A DNA stretch of 64,000 nt from Cloeon dipterum (GCF_949628265.1 NC_088790.1:28276545-28340544); one strand, 5' to 3'. Numbered from the stretch's first letter, positions 22,702-34,497 are shown. Notes: generated by a model from the letters alone, not told the origin. Program-made: numbers and translations.

Positions 22702-24512
22702 ATGGGAGGCATCTTTCGAAATCAGCCAGTTATTTTAACTTGCATCACTCTAATTTTGACCTCCCTGATTTTAGGAACGAAAAGTGAGTGGTTTAATTGT
22801 ATAGAAAAGAGGAATTAAATTATGTTAATTTCTTTTTTATTTAAGGTGAATTTTTTACGGCACTCAAGCCGGTCCCAAACAAGGATGTAGTGAGGGACAG
22901 AAATGACCTCGTGAGTGTCAAATTTGTGTGGAAAACTCGTAGAGGCGGCCATTTATGGGTCGACATGGACAAATACCGAGATGACATAGTCACCTTGACT
23001 GACGATGACTTCACCACGAGGCACGACGTAAAAAATATTAAAAATAATCACTCTTGAGTTTTAATTAAAAATCTTTTTTAGAAACATATTCAACTCTCAT
23101 TTTATTTTAATTTTTTCGGACGCTTGGTCAAGGATTTGAGGATAACTAAACACAGGGGACTACGATCAGTTGGCTACTTTAACAAATGGTTCATAACTCC
23201 ATTGCTTTTGGAACCTTCCGAAATGAAATATTGCAAAGTTAAATACATCGACACTGGTAAGTAAAAATTATGGTTAAAACAACTTTCGTTTTAGAGTTTT
23301 TTTTTGTCTAGGCCATTTGTTCTTGGTTCGGTGGGAAATCGAACCTATTGATGAGTGGGATGATAGCAAGCTGATCATAGAAGTATCCATGTTTTGTGAC
23401 GGCCGTGTGGGGTTTAATTACAAGAAAATCCCTTTTGGTTTCTTGGAAATATTAAGCCACGAATTTGATGGTATTAAAAATAGCTTGGGCATTTCATACG
23501 CCTTCCAGCTGCCAGGTGAAAATGAAAATTTTTAAATTCAATATTTGATTGATTTTTCCGATTTTCCTGATAGATGGCATACTTTGGCTCGACTATGTTA
23601 TGGATATCATGGAATACAACGATTTGAGAGAAGGCTTGTTGATTTTATTCAAGCCGTTGTCCTCGTGCTTGTTTTACAGTTCGTGTAGAGAGTGCACCAC
23701 AATAGTTAAACCGTTGAAATGCTCGTGGTGCCAGTCCATCAAGGCCTGTTCCAGCAAAAAGGACATGCTCAAGGATGTGTGGCAGAGTAATAATTGCGAC
23801 AGTGAAGAGGTTTCGGACGATGATCAGTGCCCTCTGTATTCAGAACCTCTCATAAATATAGGTGCTCAACACATCTTTATTAAAAGGGATGTTTCCTCTG
23901 ACCGGGTTTTGGTTTTAAAACAAATACTAGATTTTTGGCCGAATTTTTTTATGTGCGTGAAAAACCGATACAGCAGAAATCGGTTGCCGAAGAAATATGG
24001 AGTACAATATGGCGACTCACCACGCCCCCCTTTGAGCGGCGAGCAGTGCATTCTTGCCTTCCGTGTCCACGCCGCCATATTGTATTCCCTCGGTTACGCC
24101 CCCCTCTTTGGCGGCCGATTTCTGCTGTTTCGGCGCCGAACATTTCTAGTGCCCAAAACTCTAGTATTTTTTTTAAAGTTGAAGGAAATGAGATACATTT
24201 TTAGCCACGAAAAGATGGCAGCACCGTGAAGCTAAAATTATTATAAATTTTCTTTTTTTAGAATCACCACCAGAGGTAAAAGTAGAAGTACCAGTGATAG
24301 AGCCACTGAAAGAAGAAGAGGAATCGGAATTTTTATTACACATGCCAGTGTCAATACTGGCTATTGCCTCACTCCTGATCTTCGGGGTTTTGTGCTATAT
24401 TAAAAGATGCACGAGATTCTTCGTAAGGCTCTGTAGCAGAAGGAACCCTCTTCGCCCGGGACAGCGATTTGTCTGGAGATTTGACTACGTCGCACAAAAC
24501 CCAAGAGAATGA
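22702..24512 (+). CDS. Gene D: PLXDC/TEM7-like membrane protein
   Basis: Six exons: 22702-22783, 22846-23027, 23082-23256, 23312-23515, 23574-23861, 24262-24512. Phases agree and the product is 393 residues. It has a signal peptide (MGGIFRNQPVILTCITLIL). The nidogen-like region covers about 88-214 (FLVRWEIEPIDEWDDSK, FNYKKIPFGFLEI). The complete PSI covers about 230-305 (SCRECTTIV, KCSWCQSIKACSSKKD). Exon 6 gives an acidic stalk (EPLKEEEESE), a membrane helix (MPVSILAIASLLIFGVLCY) and an Arg-rich tail of about 45 residues. The exon 5 donor (GTGCTC) is weak and abuts a foldback insertion. AATAAA is at 24631. Confidence 0.82.
23862..24261. mobile_element. Foldback MITE filling intron 5 of D
   Basis: The arms match over more than 60 bases with gaps: ATACTAGA, then CAGCAGAAATCGG and ACAATATGGCG at about 23926-24018, against CGCCATATTGTATTCCC, CCGATTTCTGCTG and CTCTAGTAT at about 24071-24171. 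The middle is GC-rich. No transposase. Confidence 0.7.
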
Positions 24513-25621
24513 AAGCCACGACGGTTAAATTGCAAATATAATTGTACACTTTTACTTTTTATAAGCTATGTGCTTAATTTACAATGAGAAGAATCGTAAC
24601 TAAACCATTTTATTTCAAAGACTTTTAGGAAATAAATATATAACCCAACTTATCCCAATAAAACTGTTTTTCATTAAAATACAAATATAAATTTTTAAAA
24701 AGTGACATGCAAATAATAATCACAAATAACGTCAAACCCAAAAAAAAAATAATTGTTTCTAGGTGGATGTTCGTTTGTCATTTGGTTTCTACTTTTTCAG
24801 GTAGGCGAAGCTGACTAAAGACACTGGAATTCGATCAGATAATTTTTTTGGGGAGTGGCAAAGAAAAAATAAGCAAAAAAAGGTTGAATGCACTCTAATT
24901 AAACCGTAATAGAGTATGCAACCCGTTCGTTGCTTGTGTTGCGCAGGTTGCAGAACCAGTAGTATTAATTTTTGTTATTTTTCGCTGTTAAACTTAAATG
25001 CTTTAAATATGTTTTGTGTCTTTAACTGAAGAACTAAAGTTAGAACAAATTAAGGGCAAGTCATTTGCTTAAAATGAATGACGCATCCGCTCTTCTTGAG
25101 TTCTCGATTCAAAAAAATTTAGCGGGTTTATGTGTCAACCATAAACTCTTAAATTATTATACATAAACTGTTAATTTATTCAATCTAATCCCATCCCGGA
25201 TATAACAACGGACTTTCCAGTTATGTTGAATCAATTATTGCGTAAATTGTACCCTAAAGAGAAACCCTAAACGCATAACTTCAGGATATATTAAGCGGCT
25301 GCAGCCAATAGATTTGATTTAATTTTGAATTTGATATTCGCATACTTCAATTCATCAGTCCAAAGTAAAAAATTACTCTTATATTGCCTTATTAAAAATA
25401 TTTAAAACATTCTCTCTCTTGTGGCACGTGAAATACGTGAAATTGGTGTCTACAAAGCGCGCGTTGGGGCCGAAGAGTGTCACGACACTCTCTTGTGGAT
25501 TAATTCTTGAAATAATTTGGCAGGAATGCTAGAAATTTTCCAGATAACTGCATCTCAACAAGGCTAGCAACCATCTGAAAAATTTATTCCTGTTCCATTT
25601 AGACGCCGAGGAAGACGTAAA
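24513..25621. other. Intergenic region D-E
   Basis: 3' flank of D, a TGCAAC...GTTGCA inverted motif at 24916-24952, AT-rich DNA, then a half copy of the intron-5 hairpin (GCCGAAGAGTGTCAC, 25469-25483) and the upstream block of E. Confidence 0.5.
25503..25535 (+). promoter_or_regulatory. Conserved upstream block of E
   Basis: ATTCTTGAAATAATTTGG, then CAGGAATGC, about 120 bases before the start codon. Confidence 0.5.
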
Positions 25622-28098
25622 ATGGGAAACTTCTTCAGGAACCAGCCATTTATGCTGCTCATCATTGCCCTGATTTTGATTTCCCCGACTTTAGAAACGA
25701 GAGGTGAGTATTTAAGTTGTGTAGCAAGAAGGAATAATTATTATATCTTTACAAAAAAAAAAGGTTTAGGAACTGCCTTTTTTATCTTTGCTATTTTTTA
25801 AGGTTCCGGTGAGGAGCAAATTCTGGAGGTCAAAAATGAATTCATGCAGGTCAACTTTGTGTGGCACAAACATGCAGCTAACCATTGGTGGATCAAAATG
25901 AACGAACACCAAGATGAGGCAGTCACCATCACCAATTATCACTTCTTACAATCGATGAAGGAGGTAAAATATTATAGATCTATGCGAGCTGAAATTAATT
26001 GAATTTATAGGTGTCCGTTGACCTGTCCTTTGACTTTTATCTCTTTGGGCACAATATCAGGAAGGTAAGGCTCAGTAAACATGGCGGAATTCGATCATTT
26101 GGAAACCATACCGCCAGTGATTGGTACATCTCCCCCTTGTCCGTCGATCCTTCTCGAGTGAAGCACTCCAAGGTTCAATACATAGACTTCGGTAAATATG
26201 CCAAATGTTTTGAATTGTAATAATTTTAAGGAGTTTTGTCTTTAGGCAACGCCTTTGCAGTCCGGTGGGAATTTGAATCTGATGATTGGGATGGAAAGCT
26301 AAGCTTTCAAGCTGTTGTGCAAAGAAATGGCATCATTGAATTCGCCTACAAGCAAATTCCTTTCGGCTCCTTGGCAAATTTCAGACAAATATCGCAAGAC
26401 ATAACCAATGTCTTTGGCGTCGCACACAGTTACAAGCTGCTAGGTATTTTTATTTATTGGCTTCAGCGAAAGTTAAAATTTTAATTTGGTAATATTTGTT
26501 GTACGGATAGATACGACGTTTTGGCTCGGCTATACCGTTTTAATTGAAGACCATGACAGATTAGCGGGAGGCTCGATGATCTATTTCAAGCAGCTGCCCT
26601 CATGCTCAAACTACAGGTCGTGTGGAATGTGCAACTTCCCGCCTATGACCAATGAGCTTGGCCAGATAAAATGCTCCTGGTGCCCTGCGATCCAGAGTTG
26701 CTCCAGCAAGAAGGACTTTCTGTGGGACGCGTGGCAACGCAATGATTGCGACCAACAAGAGATTTCGGACATGAATCAGTGTCCTGAGAATCAAGGTATT
26801 GTTAAAAATAAATCCTCTTTAAAGTCCAGTCTTTGACGAAATTTTCGTGTACATCAATCGACTCCTAAGGTTACCGACTTTTCCGACATGACGTGCGTAA
26901 TGCAATTTCATAGGTTTTTGGCGCCCAAACAGTACGAAACTGATTGGTCGATACCGGCGCATGCGTCAAATCTAAGTAGGGAAGCGGTAGTAGAGCCATC
27001 ATAGACCGTCTGTGTGATATCTGACTGGCCAGCCATCTACCCTTATACCCTATAGATTTGACGCATGCGCCAGGCTTGACCATTCAGAGCGAAGAACACT
27101 TCCTGGGCGCCAAAAAGACATTTGATCCATTCACTGGACTTCCAGTTGGAAACATGGTCGTCTAACCTAATTCAAACCATAGGAATTGATTGGTTTACAC
27201 GACAATTTCATCAAAGAGGCTTAAAAGATTGTCTTTGACGAAGTTTTGAGTACATCAATCGATTCTGGAGTGTCGAATTAGGTAAAATGGATATTTTTGC
27301 CGACCAAAAGGTCAAGAGCAACGTGCGTAGCTCAAGTAGAACATTTTTCCCGCCAAAACAAAATGAAAGCGAGAACTGCGCATGCGTCAGTGCTGGTTTG
27401 AGCACTTGCCGATAGACCGCCTGTACGAATGACTTCTTTGTCAGATCCAGCCAGCTCTGACGCATGCGCAGTTCTCGCATTCATATTGTTTTGGCGGGAA
27501 AAAACGTTCGCACGTCGCGCTGCAAATATCTATTTTACCTAATTCGCCCCTCAAAAATCAATTGGTGGGCTCAGAAACTTTGTCAAAGAAAAATTCTGGT
27601 TTTACAGATGGCGCCACCATAAATTAAAAATTTAATTGTTGCTACTTTTTGTGTTTTTGACGTGTTAAAAACCTAAAATGATCCCTCCAATCGTTGTAGA
27701 TATCAAAGAAATATTTTCTACACTAAAATATTTGCTTTTGCTTCTCGATTTTTAGTTTTCATCTCGTATTTTTTTACTCCAGGTTTAAGAGTATCTGAAA
27801 AATTATAATTAATCAATACTTTATTGCCATATTCAATGTACTAATTCCTTTTTTAGGCACCACAGAGGAAGCAGAAGCAGAAACAAAGGTAGACAGCCCC
27901 TGGTCGTGGACAACCTATTATTTTTGGTACGTGACTTTCTCCTTCGCGTTTGCGATCGTATTTGCACTCCTGGCACTCTGCACTTTTTGCTGCATGGCCA
28001 AATACTGGAGATACTTTGGGATCGGTTCCAAACCAGAACCCGATTGCCCGACGCAACGCAATCTTAGAAAGGTTCAACACTCTCCGAAAATCTCATAG
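25622..28098 (+). CDS. Gene E: PLXDC/TEM7-like membrane protein
   Basis: Six exons: 25622-25703, 25803-25963, 26011-26191, 26246-26443, 26511-26795, 27857-28098. Phases agree and the product is 382 residues. It has a signal peptide (MGNFFRNQPFMLLIIALIL). The nidogen-like region covers about 81-207 (NAFAVRWEFESDDWDGK, FAYKQIPFGSLANF). The PSI covers about 225-300 with all eight cysteines (SCGMC, KCSWCPAIQSCSSKKD). The membrane helix in exon 6 is rich in aromatic residues (VTFSFAFAIVFALLAL), followed by FCCMAKYW and a basic tail of about 45 residues. Intron 5 is about 1.06 kb because of two foldback insertions. AATAAA is at 28199-28204. Confidence 0.85.
26829..27220. mobile_element. Foldback MITE 1 in intron 5 of E
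   Basis: The left end TTTGACGAAATTTTCGTGTA and CATCAATCGACTCCT are mirrored by AGGAATTGATTGG, TTTACACGACAATTTCATCA on the right. The arms include TTTGGCGCCC and GCGCATGCG. The length is about 390 bases. Confidence 0.75.
27228..27590. mobile_element. Foldback MITE 2 in intron 5 of E
   Basis: It directly follows MITE 1 and shares its outer end (TTTGACGAAGTTTTGAGTA, CATCAATCGATTCTGG). The inner arms are long and near-perfect: CGAATTAGGTAAAATGGAT, then GAGAACTGCGCATGCGTCAG, and their inverse. The two tandem copies of one family have diverged in the middle. Confidence 0.75.
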
Positions 28099-28702
28099 AC
28101 CACTTCATTTAAAAATGAAAATTAATTTGAGACTCTGATCACCATTTTGATAAGCTCTGACATTTTTTTACCTTACCAATTTGTAATCAAAGGAATCAAA
28201 TAAATCATTTTGTCCACACCAATCTCTAAAGATTATTGTATTAAAGTAATGATTTAAATTAATAAAGAAAAAGCCGTAACATCAATAATCAGGTCAAAAT
28301 ATTTTTATTGCACCATACCACCAAATAAAGGAACAAAAATTGAGGAAAATAGCTTGTTAATCGGATGCAGGTTGCAGCAAAAAAGGTTTGAAGAAGCGTT
28401 TTTCCGCTTAACCTAAATAAAAATAAAAATTGAGGAATGAATGAAGACAATTATTTCTATCATTCCTAGCAATCTACCACAACCATAGAAGATTAAGAAA
28501 CGTGCGAAGAAAAGATCTTTGACAAACGTGACACGCGAATTTAAAATTGAAAAAATTTCTCCCGCTCTTCAAGAGACGGCCATGAGAACAATTCATTTTA
28601 AATTAAATCCTCTCCTCCTTAATTAAATTATTTCAACAATCCAAAACGAAATAAGACAAGCAGTGTTAATATAAAATGAATAAAACCTTGCAATGCACCC
28701 TT
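28099..28702. other. Boundary between the two gene families
   Basis: Convergent 3' flanks of E (+) and L1 (-). A large part of it is repeated at 35230-35500, between L1 and L2. It contains ATGCAGGTTGCAG near 28365. Confidence 0.55.
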
Positions 28703-31700
28703 TCAATTCCACTGTTTGCACGACGTCAAAAAGGACCTGTCAAATTCACACAAAAATGCGGCAACATCCGCTTCAGTTTCATTCTCCAATCTTAAACTAC
28801 TTCGCACAATTAACACAAAATCATTTTCAACATCATGATCGAAGTAAAGAAAATCAGATAATTCCTCTTTTGGTTCAGGTGTTAGAGGTGGGTAAGACTT
28901 ATCAAGCAAATAACTTTCTGGAAGCTCTTCTGAGGTGCTGCACCAGCGATATACATTTTTAGAGTCAACGTAAGATTCATCCAGCAGAACCATCTCAGAC
29001 ACTGATTAACAAAAGTTAAAAATTATCCAAATAATAAATTGTAAATTCACATTTAATCGAGAAAAAGTCGCTCTTGGTTGCGTTGCGCAAAAATTTGTTG
29101 AGAAGTTTCAACCTTGCGAATTTGGATTCTGTTACTGTGAGAAGGCTTCCGTTGGCTTGAGCACACTTGGAGGCTGCAATCAACGGAGGATAGCGCTGTA
29201 AATGAATGAAAATATTCAAATCGTCCAATTTAAATAATTAAAATTTGTTGAAATGCCTTTTCTTTGTCTACGATTTTATACAAGAATACGTTTTCCACAG
29301 GAGTTGGTAAAAAATTGTTTTCTGCAATAATAAAAATGTGTGATTGATTACAATCTTGTTTATTTTAGATTACTTGTTGCCGCGCAAGTATCCTTCAGGG
29401 TCAAAGTTTTTGGCCGCAAATATTGATAGGTGCAAGGTGAGCTGCAAATCATGTCAGTTTTAAATATTTCTGATTTTTCTTGTGGACGTTATGATGTTTA
29501 ATATGTATGTCATGAAAGAGAATGGATGCATTTCAACGCTTTTTGGAAATATAGTAGTATCGATATTTTCTGCAAAACCAATAAATTGAAAATCTCTGTA
29601 ACGCTAAAAATTATTCCACTGTCCGCTGTTCACACAGAATCCAGTGAATGTTTAATTTGAATTAAATTTATCGTCTTGAGTGAAAAAGAAACAAGTTGCT
29701 ACTTTCCTGAACATTTAATAAACTATTATTTACGGAATAAATTTTATGACTAATCATTAAAAAATTGCTGTTTGCAAAAATATAATTTTTTGGAGGAAAA
29801 CCCCCCAAAAATCCTGATATTTAAATTTAAATCTATGATAAAATTATGAATATATAGACCAAAATATTTTTCTTTTTAATTTTTATTTAATACAACCCTA
29901 GTAACAAGGATTTTATGCTTTTATCTGATTTAAAAACAATTTCACGCGTTTAATTTATAAATGGAGTAATTTTTCCTTCTCCGAAAGATTTTATCTGGGT
30001 TTGCTAAATATATCCTTACCTGATCACTTCCTCTGAGTACGATATTTTACTCACGACCTTCGTATATCGTCTGAGTTCCACCTCTGGATGTTTCAGTTAA
30101 CAATTATTCTAGAATTTGCGTTTAAAAATGTCACCTGTTGAAGTCTGGCTTTCCATAAACACTGTCCTATAATCATCTGGTGCAATCATTTTGCTGTAGT
30201 CTCTTGGGTCGAATTTGTCATGGAAATCTTTATTCCAGAATTTTTCTAATAAAGCAGATCCATTCGTAAAGCATTTGATGAATGCGTGGACGAAAGAACA
30301 CTCTCCTTGTGGTTTTTTGACTTTCACTGATGTCAATAAAAGATTTTTCTCTTAATCACAGCTTATTAATTTGTCAAACTTTTCTGGTTGCATTCCCAAA
30401 ATTTGTCAAGGGCCTCGTTCACAAACAGGGTTGATTTCCAAGCCTGTTCTTTCTCTTGTTCATTCTTGATCATTTTAAGTGTATCAAAGTTATCCGCTCC
30501 TTTCTTGAGCAGACTCATAGAGAATGTATTTGCAATTGAACGAAAATCTAAAAAATAAAAAAATAAAATACGTTTGCTTCGCCTTTTTAATCTTTTTACC
30601 CTCATAAACTTGAGTTATATAAACAGCGCTCAATATTTTTTCTACCCTCTCCTCCCAAATTTTACTTCCATCGTACATCTGAAAGAAATATTAATTTAAC
30701 TTAATAAAACTGTTTGATAAATACCAATTCAAGAAGTTCAGCCATGCAAGCCGAAAAACACTGATGAATAAAATTAGTTACAAAAGAGTACAGTGCATGA
30801 AAGAATATAAATACTTTCATTTTGTACGAATAAGTGTCTACATCCGCAGTGTTAAATTTGTCGATATCTTCTGAATTGTATAAGGTGTTAGTGGTCGCAA
30901 ATAATTTAATTTATTAGAAAAATTTACTCTGCGTGATGCGGTGGGTCAATTTGCATTCGTTAAAAACTTCTTGCAGATGGGATTCTGCTTGAACGCGCCC
31001 CTTGAATATTAAATCAAAATATTAGAATCACGAAAAGGGACAAACTATTCAATTACCTCGCAAATAATCTTCATTTCCTTTTCACAATTCTCAACCTTTA
31101 AAATAGTATTTCCAAGCGAAATACTATGCACTTTCACGCACAAAATGTTGTAACCTCCTGAAACTAGATATAACGATTTTAAATTACTTCGATCGAAAAT
31201 AAATTATTTATGCGGACCAAAATTTGCTGGCAGATTTTCGTTAAAATATCCACTTTGTTTCACGAAGTCTTTGAATTCAGTTGAGCACCATCTAATTTTT
31301 GAAGAAATTAATTTTCTATTTATTTAGAATTGAAGTGTCGGTACCTGAATCGATTATTCTCACATCCAGAGTTGGTGCCTGATGTCCAGTATTCGGTATT
31401 CTCCTCGAGAAAACCATCCAGGCAAGCCAACTTTTCATAAGACTGGACAGAGACGAGACGCATTCCCATCGAACAACAAGAAGTTAGAGCACGATACCAA
31501 GACATCTATGAGCAAAATGTTAACGGAAATGTTAGTGAAGTTTCAAGCAGAATACGCAATTATGAATAGTACTTGGTTAGTTTAACTCGCCTTCTTGCAA
31601 TATTTTTCTTCAGATATAATTTTTTTTAAATTTTAAAATCCATTATATTTCAATCATGATGATTATTTCATGTATGCTAGACGCCAATTATCAAGACGAT

Positions 31701-34497
31701 TTGATAGGCAGCAGGAAATTTTAACGTTTTTAATTATTTTTAATTTTATTTAAAAAAAAACTAATAAGAATTTTATTTACTCGTGATTGTAAGTTACCTT
31801 AAAACGATTTAATAATAATTATTCTATAAAATATTAGTTTTAAAAAATTAAATTATTACTTTTAAAATTAATTTTTTTAATAGTTTATAATGTAATTTAA
31901 TTTACAATTTTAAAATATATTTTTAAACTTTCATGTGTATAATAATATTAAATTATTTGTTTTTGCCAAAGAAATTCTGCACACAATTTTTATCATTAAT
32001 GGATACAATTACGATAATTACGTAAATTGGACATAGACACAACGACGCATGTAATGTGTTATTATGGTTTATTATTAAACTTTTAACATCACTCTCGACG
32101 GCAATAGGTATTGCGAAAACAATCAAGTGAAAAATTCAAGCTTTATAGCACTCCCAAATTCAGAAGGTACACATTTTTTAAAAAAAAATGTTTACTTACG
32201 ATTTCATCAGATATAAACAATCGGACCCCGCAAGTCGTTTTCCACTTGCCTTTCAGTTTGGATAACTCTTTAAAACAAACAAATTATTATTAAAATATTC
32301 AAGCTACACGAGTAAAATTACTTAATAAAACCCATTCCTCGTTTTCAAACTTTGCCAAGTTCGGAACCTAGATTTTATTTTTATTATTAGATATTTCAAC
32401 AGTCTTAACTAGAAAAAAATTTTACGGCAGGCGTGCAATATTCATGATCTGCACAGAAGGGCAGATCACAGAAATTAACTGTTTCTAACTAGAAATTAAA
32501 TACTTTATTAATTTATTGTTATTTTCTAAATTTATTTACTTCTGTTCCAATATTTATTTCTGAATTGACAAAATCCGCCATCCTCGCGTTGTCTTTCTGA
32601 CAGGCGAAATTTGCCGTGGGGGATGAGCACTGCACCTGGCGCACCCCGAACGGCGCCCCTTTCGTGGCGTACTGCCGGTCGACGACCAAACAGGAGCCAC
32701 TGTCCCGCGGGTTGACCGTTTCCCAGAAGCTGTCCTGCGAGTCCCACGGGCCGACGTCGTCGTGCATGCAAAAGCGGTAATGCCCGATGCACCCCTGCCG
32801 CGTCGCAGCCGTCCAGAAGGAAGTCTTTATTAATTTGCGGTCCTCCGTTGTATTTTCTAACAATAAGAAATTTGTGGATAAACGAACTTAAAGGGAAGCA
32901 ATTTAATATTTTTTTTTAAATTATAAATTAATATTTTTTGTATGATTTACAGGTTCTAAATTAGGATTTTTTTATTAAAAAAAACATCGCTCACGAATTT
33001 TTTCGAAAATGTAGAAGCTGCCATGCGCAATGTTTTTAGAGTTTAGTGTTGCAAGAAGCTCATCTGTCACTCTGATCGGCTTCATTCCAATGCTGCAGCA
33101 AAACTTCATGTTTTCTGCCCAAGTTACCTGGAAATTAATTTATTCTAATGCTTTTCCTTGCAACATTTTTATTAAAGTACTTTTTTGTTTCCAAATATCA
33201 TGGTTGTGTAAGAGACCGACTCAACACCCAACTTTTTCCTCCATTCTGTCCACACGCCATCCAGCTTGTTTCCTTTTTTATTGTCAAATTGAAAAATTTC
33301 CTTTTAACACGGATTCAAAAATTTATAAAGACAACAAAATATTTACGGTTTAACTTAATCCTTGTGTCATCAAAGTACGTCATCTTTTTTTAGAAATTTA
33401 CTATCAATTGGTTAGAATTTAAAGATATTCTTACATCGAGTTCACAGGTCCTCAAGCAGAACACTGTTTTGCACTTGTACTTTGTGAGTTGATAAAATTA
33501 AAATCCTATAAGCTTTCAATAAAAATGAAATACTTCGCAGAAGAAATAATTTCGCTCGGTGCATTCGGACCGAATGAGAGTTTTAGTCATCAAGGAGAGT
33601 GCGAGACACCTTTGCTTCCGAGACACTCCCGTAATTTCTTTGGAGAGACCAAAAGCAGAGGCATTGATGCGTTTCCGGTCGCCGGCGCACCACGAGTACG
33701 CCGCGTTTCCGCAGCTCTTCCCTTCGGCCATTCCGCTCGTCCAGATGAAAAAGTATTCTGATATTTTAAAATATTTTTATCAGGAACCACCGCATATTGT
33801 ATTTGCTACGGTTTTTTTGTTCATCGATGGTCGTCTGGTTTACGTCGGACACGAGGCAATTCAAGTTTTCTTCTCGATCTTCCACTGCCACCAATTGCAT
33901 TCTACGTTTTGCACACACGACGGCAGCTTCCCCAAATTTAGCCTTTTTATTACAAAAATTATAAAACCATTTAAATAATTCAAATGGAACGTCGAACTTG
34001 GCTCTGGCTCCTGTAAAAGAGATGGCCGCATTTGAAGACTATGTTACCCAACTCGATATTGTTTGCAACAAATGACATTAGAGAAGCTAAAATATGAACT
34101 CTGAGCAAAAAACGAAAGCAAAATTAATTTCACTAATTAACTCACGTGAGTCAAATACTGAAGAGAAATCTGTCAAATTTTCTTATTTTAATCACCGAAT
34201 CGAACATGGAATTTTATTACCATCTGCAAACGCCGAAGCGAGGAAATTCTTTAATTGGAAATTTAATTTAGATATTTATCTTAAATAGCTGAGCATTCAA
34301 GCTACCTTCAATTTTGAATCGTAAATAGAGCAATCTCCAGATGAACATTTTTTCAATTTAACTGCTTTCGTGGTGGATGCTGCTGCTTCTGCACGCTTTA
34401 GGAGCAAGAATAAATAAAAACGAAGGCTCTGAAATACAAATTTTACGTTCAGCTGCAAGGTGGCAAGGCAAAAGAATAAAATCGCAGAATAGATCAT
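28703..34497 (-). CDS. L1: secreted multi-CTLD protein with an OBP-like domain
   Basis: 29 exons from high to low coordinate: 34447-34497, 34306-34395, 34221-34248, 34146-34169, 33998-34086, 33810-33942, 33534-33757, 33435-33479, 33347-33383, 33181-33272, 32995-33127, 32540-32856, 32426-32488, 32322-32367, 32200-32267, 31345-31505, 31218-31291, 31057-31157, 30928-31000, 30815-30870, 30725-30760, 30600-30678, 30380-30547, 30135-30326, 30020-30083, 29374-29441, 29257-29321, 29051-29195, 28703-29001. Every phase agrees; 3,021 nt, 1,006 residues. Signal peptide 1-17; CTLD1 about 65-213 (WTSGMAEGKSC, FFCE); CTLD2 about 241-410 (WAENMKFCCSIGM, FWTAATRQGC, ANFACQKD); CTLD3 about 460-592 (CCSMGMRLVSVQS, WTSGTNSGC, ICE); OBP-like about 593-793, cysteines 608, 636, 640, 726, 739, 748; CTLD4 about 818-1006. 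No membrane helix follows the signal, so it is probably secreted. No EPN/QPD calcium motif is seen, so sugar binding is not assured. One intron uses a GC donor. Confidence 0.85.
29442..30019 (-). other. Long intron 25 of L1
   Basis: AT-rich intron of 578 bases. The same long version is in L3 (about 43490-44055), whereas L2 has only about 70 bases here. Nothing coding is seen. Confidence 0.5.
31506..32199 (-). other. Long intron 15 of L1
   Basis: Very AT-rich intron of 694 bases between the two halves of CTLD3. No repeat or ORF is recognised. Confidence 0.45.

Noticed and set aside
23866-24204. Several ORFs in intron 5 of gene D
   Set aside because: They are products of the palindromic foldback element, which gives open frames on both strands.
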